DNA of 64,000 nt from Rachicladosporium sp. CCFEE 5018 (lineage: Eukaryota; Ascomycota; Dothideomycetes; Cladosporiales; Cladosporiaceae): the NCBI GenBank assembly GCA_002077045.2, contig KZ111180.1, positions 69,477-133,476 of the forward strand. The letters run 5' to 3'. The notes below the pieces were generated by a model. The model did not search any database and was not told where the DNA came from. It was given only the letters and a program-made list of their open reading frames with translations. A program made the translations under genes and the position numbers. This document shows, in pieces, positions 31,835 through 42,370 of the stretch (positions are counted from its first letter, which is position 1; the number at the start of each line of letters is the position of its first letter).

Positions 31835-32335
31835 ATGCGTACCGCCTACCAGAACCGATTGGAAGACCTGCCTCGTCGTTTGACAACCGTCAGACTAGAT
31901 GCTATCCTGGACCACGAGACTGTCTAGTTCACGAAAGAGATGAAGTCTGGCTATGAAGCTGGGGCGAACATCCGGGGCACGGGCCAGAAGGCGCTCCTCG
32001 TGCAAGAGCTGGATGACCACGTCAAAGACAAGCGACCTTATGAGAAGGCTCTGGTCGAGCTGGAACGCCAGGTCGTCGAAGCCTTCAAAAGCTTTGGTAC
32101 CGTTGTGCAGGCAATCCAACAACAGACCATTGCAGAGATCACGCGGGCGGTCGAGGATCTCACCACGAAGAAGCCTGCGACCTGTAAGGAAGTCCGAGCG
32201 CGGAAACATATATGACCTGTCTTAACGAAAGAAAGGGCGAAGCTCACCGGTGCAGCCCAGAAGCTGGCGGCCATCAGAGCGAAGTACCCCGGAGTCCAGG
32301 TTGAGGACTTTGCGATCCAGCTGAAGAGCCTCTAA
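31835..32335 (+). pseudogene. Decayed GTPase paralogue, C-terminal end
   Basis: One frame from 31835 to the TAA at 32333-32335 is broken by TAG (31925-31927) and TGA (32213-32215). It is similar to the C-terminal part of the large GTPase at 25.1-28.0 kb. NRLEDLPRRL matches NRLIELPSKL. Then a segment from FTKEMKSGYEAG through LDDHVKDKRPYEKA matches FTQAMVDCYDEG through LRDYVTRERPFETA without gaps. About 40 residues present in the neighbour between these two blocks are absent. The tail LAAIRAKYPGVQVEDF ends at a distance similar to the neighbour's C-terminus. Order and direction agree with it being the far end of the pseudogene at 28.4-29.8 kb. Confidence 0.65.
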
Positions 32336-32732
32336 TGCGTATGAGATGTGCACACAAGGTAACTTCAGCATCATGGGACTGCGAGACGACGGTCATCTGG
32401 GACGCGGCGGACATGAGAACATGGTAGGATAGGCATGCGACACAGGAACAGCCTCGCCCTTGTCCAGGAATGCAAATTCTATCATAATGATGCAGATTGG
32501 CAGATTACGGGAGACTAGACTGATACATCTCAAATAAACGATCATCAATGACATTTGCTACCTTCCATGCTAACGTATCAAGTCCCCTCACTACAAGCTG
32601 CAGATCGCTCGGCAATGCCAACACCATACGCCTGCACGCCGTATACGATAGCTCCAACTGCGCAAATCGAGCCCCGACCGCCACTCACAGGTACGCAGTG
32701 TACTCCATTTCGCGTGATGATGTACGACCTAC
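32336..32732. other. Intergenic, 3' of the Rab11 gene
   Basis: Nothing recognised. Confidence 0.5.
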
Positions 32733-33508
32733 TTAACAACATTGGCCCTTCTTGCTCGCATCGCCAGGTGGGTTGCTGGGCCCAAGTGGGACTGAAGTAC
32801 CCGGTCCTGGTGCGTTGGTCGCCTCGCCTTGATCCAGTGCTTTCGATGAGACGATGCGGTAGATCTCTGCAACATTGTCAGTACTCCATTGTTGCTCACG
32901 CAATCCCCCACGCTGTTCGCCCTGTGTGAACTCTCCACTGACCTGTAAGTTCGTTCTGGAACGCCAACTCCACATTACTCGCATCAAGCGCCGAAGTCTC
33001 AATGAAGCTCAAGCCATTCTGACTAGCAAACTCCTTCGCCTCCTCCGTGGGCACAGCCCTCAGATGCCTCAAGTCGCTCTTGTTACCCACCAACATAATC
33101 ACAATATTGGTGTCCGCATGATCCCTCAGCTCCTTCAGCCAGCGCGTGACGTTCTCGTACGTCTGGTGCTTGCTGATATCGTAGACGAGCAGCGCGCCCA
33201 CTGCGCCGCGGTAGTATGCGCTCGTGATGGCGCGGTAGCGCTCCTGGCCTGCTGTGTCCCAGATCTGGGCTTTGATGGTCTTGTTGTCGACTGTGATGCT
33301 GCGGGTGGCGAATTCGACACCGATTGTGGACTTGCTATCGAGGTTGAACTCGTTGCGCGTGAATCGTGAGAGGAGGTTGGATTTGCCGACGCCGGAGTCT
33401 CCTATCAGGACAACCTTGAAGAGGAACTGAAGTAGTTGTTAGAGATTGGTCATGTGATTGGAGCCATACGCTGGAGTGTATACATACATCGTACTCATCA
33501 TTGGCCAT
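32733..33508 (-). CDS. YPT31: Rab11-type small GTPase (Ypt31/Ypt32)
   Basis: Three exons: 33488-33508 (MANDEYD), 32943-33426 and 32733-32866, giving 212 residues. All Rab motifs are present: P-loop GDSGVGKS, switch I STIGVEF, switch II WDTAGQERYRAI, NKSD and the ETSAL guanine motif. The C-terminus is KKGQCC, a double-geranylgeranylation site. FLFKVVLIGDSGVGKSN, RNEFNLDSKSTIGVEF and SAYYRGAVGALLVYDI identify the Rab11/RabA subclass, which drives exit from the late Golgi and recycling-endosome traffic. The 21-nt first exon places an intron right after the start, as is common in fungal Rab genes. Confidence 0.96.
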
Positions 33509-34018
33509 GTTCGCGGTGGTGTCAGCGGATAAGGGAGAAGTGGTGTTGGTGGGGTTTGGGTTGCGGTGTGCCCCTCTGCTGGCGGCGGGGAGGAGAGTGT
33601 GACGGCAATGTTCGGGCTTTCAGTAAGAGCGACTCGCGATTTAGCACAGTGAGGTGAGTGCTCGGTATCTGGGAGAGGCGAAGTTGTTACGACCCTTTGT
33701 TCTGCTGCCTCTTGCGCCCAAACTGAGTGAGGCTCGCGTAGAGACCCTGGCACTTGGCGCCGCTTAGTCATGATATCTGACTTCACTCACAGTTTCGGGT
33801 CTGAAACCTGGTACATCTCGACCATGCAATCACAAGCATGGGCTGAGAAGCTGTAAAAGAGGCCAGCTCGCGCTGTGCCTTACAATAATCAATACTGCAG
33901 CAGGTGCACGACTCAAGTGATTACTGGAGAGTGCTCTTAGCCTAGTCGTCGACTTTGTCGAAGTATTTGCTCTTAGCCTAGTCGTCGACTTTGTCGAAGT
34001 ATTCACCACCAGCCTATC
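33509..34018. promoter_or_regulatory. Divergent promoter region YPT31 / SSL1
   Basis: 510 bp between the two start codons. It contains a perfect 36-bp tandem duplication ending 15 bp before the SSL1 ATG (listed separately). Confidence 0.6.
33932..34003. repeat. Perfect 36-bp tandem duplication before SSL1
   Basis: 33932-33967 and 33968-34003 are identical. Each unit contains agtcgtcgactttgtcga, which includes the palindrome GTCGAC. The array ends 15 bp before the SSL1 start, so it lies in the 5' leader or core promoter. Confidence 0.97.
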
Positions 34019-35445
34019 ATGGCGGACTCATCAGACGAAGATGTTGTGAATGGGCGAGGCAGAGCAGCAGCATCGAAGCCGAAGCAACGAGTCCAGGCGC
34101 GATGGGAGGCCACCGCGTCTAGAACTTGGGATCTTGGCGACGGAGGCGATGGTATCGAGGGTGTACTTGGCGGGATCGAAGAGGCGAACAAAAGGCGAAG
34201 GTAGGAATTGCATGGCATCTCTTCCGAATTGATTCCACTGACTCTGCGTGCAGACTCCTGAAGGACACGACGCCACTTCAGAGAGGCATCATCCGGCATA
34301 CCGTGCTGATACTCGACCAATCCGTAGCGATGATCGAGAAGGACCTGCGGCCGACTCGCCATCTACTTACGCTCACGTACACAGTCGCCTTCGTCCAGGA
34401 GTACTTCGAGCAGAATCCGATCTCGCAACTTGGCATACTTGGTATGCGTGATGGTGTCGCGGAACGTATCAGCGACATGGGTGGCAATCCGAATAATCAC
34501 ATCAGCGCTGTGCGGGAGCTACGTGGACGAGAGCCGAAAGGCAACCCATCTTTGCAGAACGCACTCGAGATGGCCCGAGCTGCGTTGTATCACACCCCAT
34601 CGCATGGCACTCGAGAGGTGGTGATCATCCTCGGCGCACTGCTGACCAGCGATCCGGGTGACATTCACGACACCATCAAGGCTTGCATCAAAGACCGCAT
34701 CCGAGTCAGCATCATCGGACTGGCAGCGCAGATGCACATCTGTGCAGAAATCTGTCGCAAGACCAACGCTGGCGATGACAAGTGTTACAATGTTGCCGTG
34801 GACGAAGTCGACTACCGCCAGCTCTTTATGGGTATCACGACTCCGCCTGTCATGCGATCAACTGATGCCGATGCGCAAAAGCGAAGTCAGGCGACATTGC
34901 TCATGATGGGCTTCCCATCGCGGATCACGGAGGAGAAGCCTACGCTTTGTGCCTGTCACGGCGAGCTGACTCGAGGTGGATATCTGTGCAGCCGATGTAA
35001 AGCCAAGGTCTGCAATCTACCCGCCACTTGTCCGACGTGCGACCTCACACTCATTCTGTCGACGCATCTGGCCCGCTCATATCACCACCTCTTCCCTCTG
35101 CGCAACTGGATCGAGGTACCGTGGAGACGTGCCGAAGAGAAAGGCACGAAGCAATGTTTCGGCTGTCAATCGCCCTTCCCGCCAGTCCCCGCGCACCACG
35201 AAGCAACGAATGGCGCGACCGACGGCAAAGCGCATGCGTGGTCGAAGCGGGCAGATGGCGCGAGTGAGTCAAGCAGATACGAGTGTGAGACGTGCCAGAA
35301 TCACTTCTGCATCGACTGCGACGTCTTCTGCCATGAGGTGGCGCACAACTGTCCTGGGTGCCAGAGCAGTGCGTACTTGCCTGGATTGCAGGAGGAAGCA
35401 GAGGGCCTGGGGCCGAACGGTACTGCAATGGAAGTTGACGCTTGA
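34019..35445 (+). CDS. SSL1: TFIIH core subunit Ssl1 / p44
   Basis: Two exons, 34019-34200 and 34254-35445 (53-nt intron), 457 residues. The N-terminal half is a von Willebrand A domain starting RGIIRHTVLILDQSVAM, with the MIDAS-like DQS replacing DxSxS as in p44. The C-terminal half has cysteine pairs CACHGELTRGGYLCSRC, CPTCDL, CFGC, CETC, CIDCDVFCHE and CPGC that form zinc-finger and C4 RING-type modules. Ssl1 binds and stimulates the Rad3/XPD helicase in TFIIH, serving RNA polymerase II initiation and nucleotide excision repair. Tail is acidic (MEVDA). Intact. Confidence 0.96.
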
Positions 35446-35803
35446 CGTGCTACACTGTATTTCATGTTGCGCTGTCCACTAGTCTCCTGAACCTTCCAAT
35501 GCTATAGCTGTGAGAAGAGGTGCTAGCATCGAAGTCTAGTTGGGTCGCACCTGCCTCGACCTTCCACGCAGTGCCAAGTCTCACGGATCTCGAAGAGATC
35601 AGCACGGCACGCCCTCGGCTACTCAATCTCAGCGCACACCACACTCAGGTCCCTTCACTTGAGCGTTGCGTCAAACCCTACCAACACCAAGACACCATCG
35701 AAACCCGCCCGTACATCGACGCGGAGCAGAAGCCACAATCTCACACTCGCAGTCGACACTATATGAGCTCATCAAAGCTTCGTACTACAGAGAGACCGAC
35801 AAC
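35446..35803. other. Intergenic SSL1 / BTB gene
   Basis: Open frame continues upstream of the chosen BTB start but without conserved sequence. Nothing else seen. Confidence 0.4.
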
Positions 35804-37072
35804 ATGTCATCCAACTTCGAAACCTTGTACGGCGAAGAAGTATATGCCGATCTTATCATCGAGTGCGAGAATCGCCGATTCAAGGTGCATAAGGTCGTAA
35901 TCTGCATCGCCTCACCGGTTATTGCCAGAATGCTTGACCCGAGGAATAGCATGAAAGAGTCGACGTCTAATGTGATCAAGCATGAGCAATTCGACGCGGC
36001 CTCACTTCAGCGCATGATCGAATTTGCTTACCGAGGAGTCTACACTGTAGACGAAGATCGACCGCAAGGTGCTTCTCCCGGGCCATACTCGACTGGTGAC
36101 GTTCCTGCGACTATCACTGCAGCTGCTCGACTAACGGAGACACCTCCAAGAGATATCAAGGACATGTCGGCTACCCGGCTTCGCCGATTGATTGCGCATG
36201 CGCATGCTTATGCCATCGCGGATTACTACGGGGTTTCAGGCATGATGGCCGAAGCAGAAGACCTGTTCTGCTCAAACATGCCGTATGGCTGGGATGCTAG
36301 CGAAGTTGACCGCCTGTTGGAGTTGATCGTAGCGATAGCTCGAGTCACAGTGGAGGGCGACGAGGATGGTGTCCGGAACGAGACTGTAGACTTCGCCGCT
36401 CACATGTTGAGGCAGCTGAAGGACAATGCCGCATTCTTCTCAGCGGTTGTCGACAGCGAGTATCCGGCCGTCCGTGCCCTGGCCGCCGAGATTTTTGCAC
36501 GTGCAGCGTCTCAACTACAGTCCCGTCATCATGACAATGTATTCTGGAGTGGAAGGGACAAGAGGACGCGTCGGGAGATCATCGACTTACGCAGAGAGCT
36601 CAAATCGAACGCTGTGCAGCATGAAAGCGACATGCATGACCTTCGTGCGCGGAAGACTAAGGAAGCGGCGGATGCCACCGCTGCATTATCTGCAGTGCTC
36701 ACGAAACAAATCGCCGAAGTTGCAAGAGCGAAAGCCGAGGGCGACGAGCGTACGCATAAAGAAGCGAACAGATGGCGCCAACTGGCAGAAAAGCTGAGCG
36801 CTACAAGGAAAAACCTCGATAAGCTCTCCAGCTTCATCGAAGATCTGCCAGAGACTTGCTCGAACAGGAAGTGCAGTAGCACGCCTCTGACGTTTGTCGT
36901 ACAGCGGAAGGGAAAGTATGGCTGCGGAGGGGTCGAGGTGCGATGTCGAGACTGCAGGGCACGCCTGAAGGTTGAGCCAGAGAAGGCGCGCAACGTTCTC
37001 ATGCCAGCTACAGAGGAGAAGACGGATCATGGGGAGTTCGCAGTCTACCTCTTACCGAACCGATCTACGTAA
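35804..37072 (+). CDS. BTB/POZ domain protein with C-terminal cysteine motif
   Basis: 422 residues from MSSNFETLYGEEVYAD. The BTB/POZ fold occupies about residues 5-95: YADLIIECENRRFKVHKVVICIASPVIARML is its hallmark strand-helix opening, and MIEFAYRGVYTVDE the later helix. A second helical part follows (AHAYAIADYYGVSGMMAEAEDLF, a BACK-like element). Residues about 265-350 are a charged coiled coil. The C-terminus has CSNRKCSS...YGCGGVEVRCRDCRARL, a four-to-six cysteine cluster that could bind zinc. Fungal BTB proteins of this kind are numerous and mostly unstudied; Cul3 adaptor function is possible but not shown. Start chosen at the ATG preceding the BTB fold. Confidence 0.85.
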   Translation: MSSNFETLYGEEVYADLIIECENRRFKVHKVVICIASPVIARMLDPRNSMKESTSNVIKHEQFDAASLQRMIEFAYRGVYTVDEDRPQGASPGPYSTGDVPATITAAARLTETPPRDIKDMSATRLRRLIAHAHAYAIADYYGVSGMMAEAEDLFCSNMPYGWDASEVDRLLELIVAIARVTVEGDEDGVRNETVDFAAHMLRQLKDNAAFFSAVVDSEYPAVRALAAEIFARAASQLQSRHHDNVFWSGRDKRTRREIIDLRRELKSNAVQHESDMHDLRARKTKEAADATAALSAVLTKQIAEVARAKAEGDERTHKEANRWRQLAEKLSATRKNLDKLSSFIEDLPETCSNRKCSSTPLTFVVQRKGKYGCGGVEVRCRDCRARLKVEPEKARNVLMPATEEKTDHGEFAVYLLPNRST

Positions 37073-37499
37073 AAGAATGCTGCAGCACCTGCCGTAAAGA
37101 TCCGCGCGTCGAGATGCGCACACATGGAGGACCATGCTTCTCGGTGGCATTGATGCGCCTTGCGGCGAACATACCGACAGACCAAAGCAGCACAAGTACG
37201 CTGTTGAAGCTATGAGAAAGGCAAGACATCCCACGGGAGGAAATACGCAGAGTATGTTTAGCATCGTGGATTATCTGCGTCACCAGGACTAACTCATCAT
37301 GCTGCTTCATCCACGAAGTCTGTTGACCCGACGTCACTAAGATAGTAGTTGTAGCCGCTATTACATCGATCTCCGTTTCCTGCACGAACGTCGCCACTTA
37401 CGCCCACGTCAATAGCGTCATGTGTCGGTCCCCAACTGACCTAGCACTGCACTCACATTAGCCATGAACATCAAGTTCTCGCACCATGTCCAAGTCAAC
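37073..37499. other. Intergenic, convergent
   Basis: Nothing recognised. Confidence 0.5.
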
Positions 37500-37934
37500 T
37501 TACCCAGCCTCAGGCTTCGTCACTGCCGTCTCCTTTGCTCCAACTTCCCGTACCTCGACGTCTCCCAACTCCACCGCCTGCCTCCTCGCCTTCGCAGCCT
37601 CCTTCGCCGTCGTCCTCTTACTCCACCACACCTTCAGCGAAATCAAGCAGATGATCAAAGCAATCGCGCACACAATAGCAAGGCCCGTATATTGCACAGC
37701 GACCCATTGTGGCCGCTCTTGGTCGTTGATTGACGGAGTTCCAGAGAAGGCAACGTTGGGCACCCCGCGGCGGTAAAAGCGATGGTCTGCGTGGCCTATG
37801 CCGTAGGGGTGGCGGCCGAAGACTGGGCGCTGGTAGGGGTAGGCTGACATGTCGTAGTCGGGCATCAGGTGTCTGTGGTCGTGGGAGGAGATGGGAATTT
37901 GGGGGTGGTCGTAGATGGTGCTGAGGACTGCCAT
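37500..37934 (-). CDS. Small single-span membrane protein, unknown
   Basis: 144 residues. The first 80 are His/Tyr/Pro-rich and polar (SSHDHRHLMPDYDMSAYPYQR). A single strong membrane segment, YTGLAIVCAIALIICLISL, is followed by a basic anchor KVWWSKR and an Ala/Lys/Glu helix. No signal peptide, so an N-out or tail-proximal anchor is possible. I do not recognise the family; support rests on the clean membrane span and lack of a competing frame. Confidence 0.5.
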   Translation of the reverse strand: MAVLSTIYDHPQIPISSHDHRHLMPDYDMSAYPYQRPVFGRHPYGIGHADHRFYRRGVPNVAFSGTPSINDQERPQWVAVQYTGLAIVCAIALIICLISLKVWWSKRTTAKEAAKARRQAVELGDVEVREVGAKETAVTKPEAG

Positions 37935-38819
37935 CTTGGACTGGTATTTCTCGTAGTTTTTATTCGGAAATGGATGCTATGGCAGATTGCAGATGCTCAA
38001 AGTGGTCGAGTAGAAGTGCAGAATTGTCTATGGCAAGACACATGGCTTATACATCGAAGTGGAAGAAAGGTACTCACGTCCTCAAACATTCTGCTGGAAC
38101 TCACCAATTATTACTTGGCTGCTACTGGTCTGCAGTCTGCAAGTAGATGTCCTCAAGAGCCTCTGACCCGGTCGTAGAGAGCTGCTCGTGGGAAGTCGAA
38201 ATTTGACTCCGTGCACGAACCGCGACGGTAAATCATCGCCAGTGTGTGCCACTTGTCACCGGTCGAGTCAGCCGTCAGCGGTAACAGTAGATGGTAATGC
38301 GTCTCTTGTACCAATACGGCGGACGTGATGTGAGAATTGGCGAAGTTCTGAGTAGGTTTGGTGAAGTCGGAATCGGCAGATATTCACTAGCGCGTCGTTC
38401 ACGCGCGCCGCCGGCATGATCCCTGCAAGCCTTTGGTGCTAAGCCTTTTTGAGTGAACACCAGTGACCGCGTTGTTGACTTGGTCGTCACCTGCCCCTCT
38501 TCTTCGCACTGCATTTCTTGTATCATTCACGACCTGACGACCTTCTTCGAGCGTTTGCTGGTGTACATTGGCTTCGAGGGAAGACTACAGCGCGGCGTTT
38601 GGTGTTCTTCGATCGCAATAGAAGGGGTTATCTGCGGGAATCGAGATTAATGATCGGCGCGTCTCACAGAGACAGCTTCAGGTAGGAACACGACATTTTC
38701 CTATCCCTGACAAAACCCACTGCATGTCTTAGACGCACGAACTTGTTGTCTACACTGTCGACAGCGGTGAACATCGGAGGAACACAAGATTAGTGTTCAC
38801 CACAGCAACATTCCCACTG
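37935..38819. other. Intergenic, divergent
   Basis: About 880 bp with no convincing gene or RNA. Presumed promoters of the flanking genes. Confidence 0.5.
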
Positions 38820-41576
38820 ATGGATCTGCCACCACCAGTACCACCCAAGGATACACCATACAAGCGCGGCATGGCATCTCGAGAGCCATCTGCAGCACCG
38901 CTCAGCGGATCGAAGCGGAAGCGCGAGGCGAACGTAGATTTGGCCTGCGGAGCCGACGATGGACACTTCCAAGGCGCAGAGGATTCTGACAATCGCACAC
39001 CTACCAAGAGAAGCCGATTGAACATACCATACACCGACGACGAGACTACGGACGACGCTACGCCTGTGCAGTCGCATAATGTGCGTCGGAAGAAGGGCGT
39101 CAACAATCTGTCGAACCTCAATCTGCGTCACGCCGCACAACAGCAAGCTCGGGCCCAGGCAGAAGCACTGCTGCAAGCGCGAGGATCGAAGTTCCAGGAG
39201 GGCAGCTTGACGGACAAGCCGAGTGATCAACCGCCTAGCGTCTTTACACGTATGATCCGCACCGACAGCGGTAACATCAAGCTTGTTGATGATCTGATGG
39301 CAGACTACCACGAAGAGGCGGAGGGAGGTGCTAGTACCTCCTACCGGGTGTCTGAGCACATCGAGGCGCTGCCTTCTATGCCGCCCCCTCGCTTGACCCA
39401 AGATCCAGCACCTGCGAATCCGGGCATCTTCTCGCGCCTCAGCCGAACTTTCGGTATCAGCATGCACCCGGTCAAGATGTGGAAGGACGTTTGGAACGAG
39501 ACCAAGGAGGAGTTGACACAGAAGAATCTGGCGGATCTAGAGAGGAAGAGGCTGATGAAGGAGGAAGCGGAGGCGAAGTACGCACAGATGAAGAGCAGTG
39601 GTGGGTTTACATTTAAGCCGGTCTTCAACTTCGCAACCTCGGAGTCTACCACACCGCACGACTCGGGTGTGTCGATGTCTACGGAAGGTGGCGCTCAGGA
39701 TGTCCGGGACTCGCAGGACACTCGCGACTCGCTGGACACGAAGCGCGTGCCATCGTACAATTCGCGTCTGACACTGGCGACGGACGACTCCCAGCCACGC
39801 GAGCAAGTCCAGCCTGCCTCGATGATCAAGACCATCAAGTCTCGCCTGCATTTCAAGCGTCCATCTCTGGCCAACATCCGCGGCGATCTCAAGCGCATGG
39901 CTTCCAGCAATGACCTACTGGCACCTGTCGACCCTAGCCAGGTCGGGCGAGACCCTAGCAGCTCAGTCTCGCCTGTCAAGACTGACATGGACTTGACCGA
40001 CTCCGCACTCAAGCGCCCGACATCCAAGCTGGATCTCAGGAGACAGCACAAGCTGTCAAAGCGGGTCAGTGATCTGGAAGTGAAGCTCCGCAATGCTCGG
40101 GTTGAGCTAGACGAAGCATTGGTCGAGGCTTCACCCATGCCAACACTGAGGGGGAGGTATGAGAAGTTCACCTCGGGCACGACACTGAAGCGGCCGAAGT
40201 TTGTGCCAGGGAAACTGGCAAGTCTGCCTAGTGAGCGACTGCTTGACCCTGCTAGTATCATGGGCAGGAGTGAGGATGAAGCTGCAGGTAATCGAGTGAT
40301 GCATGCACGTGATGTCAGCGATGTGAGTGACTGGGATGGCGAAGACACGATCAGACAATCACGTGCTGGTACTCGCAAGCTGTATCCTCGCCGTGCTGCA
40401 TCTCTCTTCAAGCTGACTGACCGCCACACCTCTAGCACCACTCAGCAAACGATAGTCAGCACTACTACTCATGCCACCAACGACGAGGGTCACTACCACG
40501 ACGACATGGAGATCGACTCGATCGCTCAAGTCACGACGGACGTCGACGTTCACGAGCTCTCGGCTGCGCCTTCGCCGGTCGCAGACGCCCAAATGGTCGA
40601 CCTGCATACCATCAGCGGTGCTGCACTTGAGCCCGAGGCGATTGTCATGCCAGTGGCTGAAATGGAGGCCGACATACCGATAGAGCTCGAAGCTCCTGCT
40701 GTGGAGGCAAATGTCGCGCCTGAGCCTTCAATCGCCGACGCTCAGACAATCGAGAAGCCCGACTATGCCACCCTCGACGCCAAGTTGAAGGAACTGGATG
40801 CTTCAGTGAAAGCGGCCAAGAAGGCCGGGCGCCCCAAGAAGCGCAATTCCAACGCGGCAGCCGAGGATCTCAAGGAGTTCAAGCTAGGAAAGAACGATGC
40901 CTACAGCGATGAAGACAGCGAGTGGGAGTCCGCTAAGAGCAAGAAGAAGCGCAAGTCTGCGGGTGATGCGAAGAAAGGTCCGATTGCGACGAGCTCAAGC
41001 CCGGCTGGTAAGGTCACGAAGCCTGCAAAGGTAGTCCGGAAGCCTGTGGGTGCTGCGAAGGCTAGCTTGCCTGCGCACATCACGACCAAGTCAGCTGCTC
41101 CCGCGGCCATCGAGTCAACGAAAGACGACGGGGATGAGCCAGTCGAAGACAGTATAACGCAAACCCCCCAAGACACCATCACCGTCGCCGGCGCCTCAGC
41201 CTCCCTCGACTCCCCCTCCCCTCCAGCCCGCAACAGCATAGACTCCCAAACCGCCCCCCTTGAACCTCTCTACGAAGAAGAGGAAGAAACCTCGCCGTCC
41301 GCCTCGAACGCTAGCATCACGGGCGACGACGATGTCTTCAAGCCGACCTTCTTCAAGGCTGTGAGACCGCGTTCGCGCTCTGCGAGTCCGAGGAAGGAGG
41401 CGGGTACGGAGGAGAAGTTGATGGTAAAGGCTACCAAGGCTGTTTGGGAGAAGAGGGATGGAAATGGGAAGGGGTGGGGGTTTGAGGGGTTGAAGGAGGG
41501 GAGTGGAAATGCAGAGGGGGCGGGGATGGGGAAGAAGGGAGGGGATGCGTTTGAGTGGCCGGAAGATGTGTTTTGA
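38820..41576 (+). CDS. Uncharacterised long charged, probably nuclear protein
   Basis: 918 residues from MDLPPPVPPKDTPYKRG, no intron needed. Largely disordered, rich in Lys/Glu/Ser/Thr, with basic clusters that look like nuclear localisation signals (GSKRKREAN, TPTKRSRLN, NVRRKKG, KSKKKRKSAG). The best ordered part is at about 190-260, PGIFSRLSRTFGISMHPVKMWKDVW, followed by a charged helix. Short helical motifs SMIKTIKSRLHFKRPSLANI and LRRQHKLSKRVSDLEVKL come later; the C-terminus has a Gly/Lys-rich tail ending FEWPEDVF. I do not recognise a family. A nuclear protein that works through short linear motifs is inferred. The open frame begins at a GTG at 38793; the first ATG was taken. Confidence 0.75.
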   Translation: MDLPPPVPPKDTPYKRGMASREPSAAPLSGSKRKREANVDLACGADDGHFQGAEDSDNRTPTKRSRLNIPYTDDETTDDATPVQSHNVRRKKGVNNLSNLNLRHAAQQQARAQAEALLQARGSKFQEGSLTDKPSDQPPSVFTRMIRTDSGNIKLVDDLMADYHEEAEGGASTSYRVSEHIEALPSMPPPRLTQDPAPANPGIFSRLSRTFGISMHPVKMWKDVWNETKEELTQKNLADLERKRLMKEEAEAKYAQMKSSGGFTFKPVFNFATSESTTPHDSGVSMSTEGGAQDVRDSQDTRDSLDTKRVPSYNSRLTLATDDSQPREQVQPASMIKTIKSRLHFKRPSLANIRGDLKRMASSNDLLAPVDPSQVGRDPSSSVSPVKTDMDLTDSALKRPTSKLDLRRQHKLSKRVSDLEVKLRNARVELDEALVEASPMPTLRGRYEKFTSGTTLKRPKFVPGKLASLPSERLLDPASIMGRSEDEAAGNRVMHARDVSDVSDWDGEDTIRQSRAGTRKLYPRRAASLFKLTDRHTSSTTQQTIVSTTTHATNDEGHYHDDMEIDSIAQVTTDVDVHELSAAPSPVADAQMVDLHTISGAALEPEAIVMPVAEMEADIPIELEAPAVEANVAPEPSIADAQTIEKPDYATLDAKLKELDASVKAAKKAGRPKKRNSNAAAEDLKEFKLGKNDAYSDEDSEWESAKSKKKRKSAGDAKKGPIATSSSPAGKVTKPAKVVRKPVGAAKASLPAHITTKSAAPAAIESTKDDGDEPVEDSITQTPQDTITVAGASASLDSPSPPARNSIDSQTAPLEPLYEEEEETSPSASNASITGDDDVFKPTFFKAVRPRSRSASPRKEAGTEEKLMVKATKAVWEKRDGNGKGWGFEGLKEGSGNAEGAGMGKKGGDAFEWPEDVF

Positions 41577-42370
41577 GGACGGATTTCTGGACTACAAGCA
41601 TCGCGAGGTGGTCAAGCTTGCCCGGAGTTCTGGATCTCGATTTCTCGCGCGCCGTAAAGGCGCTTGATTATGTACTCGAGGTCGGATGCTGTGCTGTGCT
41701 GCTGATGAACGGCGCCGAGATCGACGTCGTGAGCTTTAGAAAATGGCTTCGGTCATTTGCTCGGGGGATGGATCTGGCGTTGCGGCTGTGGTGTCCCGAG
41801 GAACCACACCGGGATATTGGATGGCATGATGGACAGACACGGCATTGAGCTGCACGAGAGGTTGTGTATTTGTGTATTAGTGTAATTATCAAGTGGCGTA
41901 CATATCATCACATCATCTCGTAGATCCCTGACTGTACCTTGTCCGTGTAGAAAGTTGCGTGAGGCCAGCGCGGATTGCGTTGCTGGCGTTGCTGATTAGC
42001 TCCTTCGGGTTGGCAGGAAGTGATTAGGGTTGAGGCTCGGTGGAGCTGCCGGATAGTGAGCGTGTCGGTGTTCAGGTCCGTAAACTGAACGGGGCAGCGA
42101 GAGCGCGGTGTCTGTCTGTAGTCTCTACGACAGATCTGCGAGAAGGAACCGAGGGTATCTGCGTGCAGCCGTGCTGACATCGCGATCCTGCGAGGAATGC
42201 TCAGCGATGCGAGGCTTTCGTCATCTGTCCATCGCGATGCCGTATAATAGCACAGTGCAGCGCTGTTTGCTGTCCAGGACGCCGACCGGGTGGCCGAGAG
42301 GACGGATCCATGGCTGGCAAAATGGACATCGCTCAGTCTCGAGCGTTCCCTCGACATCCGCAATGAGCTC
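41577..42370. other. Intergenic, convergent, with dispersed repeat
   Basis: Contains repeat copy B at 41584-41742, starting seven bases after the stop codon of the upstream gene. The remainder shows nothing. Confidence 0.5.
41584..41742 (+). repeat. Dispersed repeat family, copy B
   Basis: Matches 22321-22530 on the opposite strand; see copy A. In one frame both copies read ...RAVKALDYVLE, then VLLMN-AE-DVVSFR with substitutions, so the ancestral sequence may have been coding. This copy is shorter than copy A by about 50 bases. Confidence 0.85.

Noticed and set aside
32165..32235. 48-nt intron that would remove the TGA in the C-terminal GTPase relic
   Set aside because: Both possible acceptors either create a stop or leave the conserved frame.
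37065..37397. Minus-strand ORF of 110 codons downstream of the BTB gene
   Set aside because: Cys/Thr-rich without conserved sequence; overlaps a 3' UTR and looks like chance.
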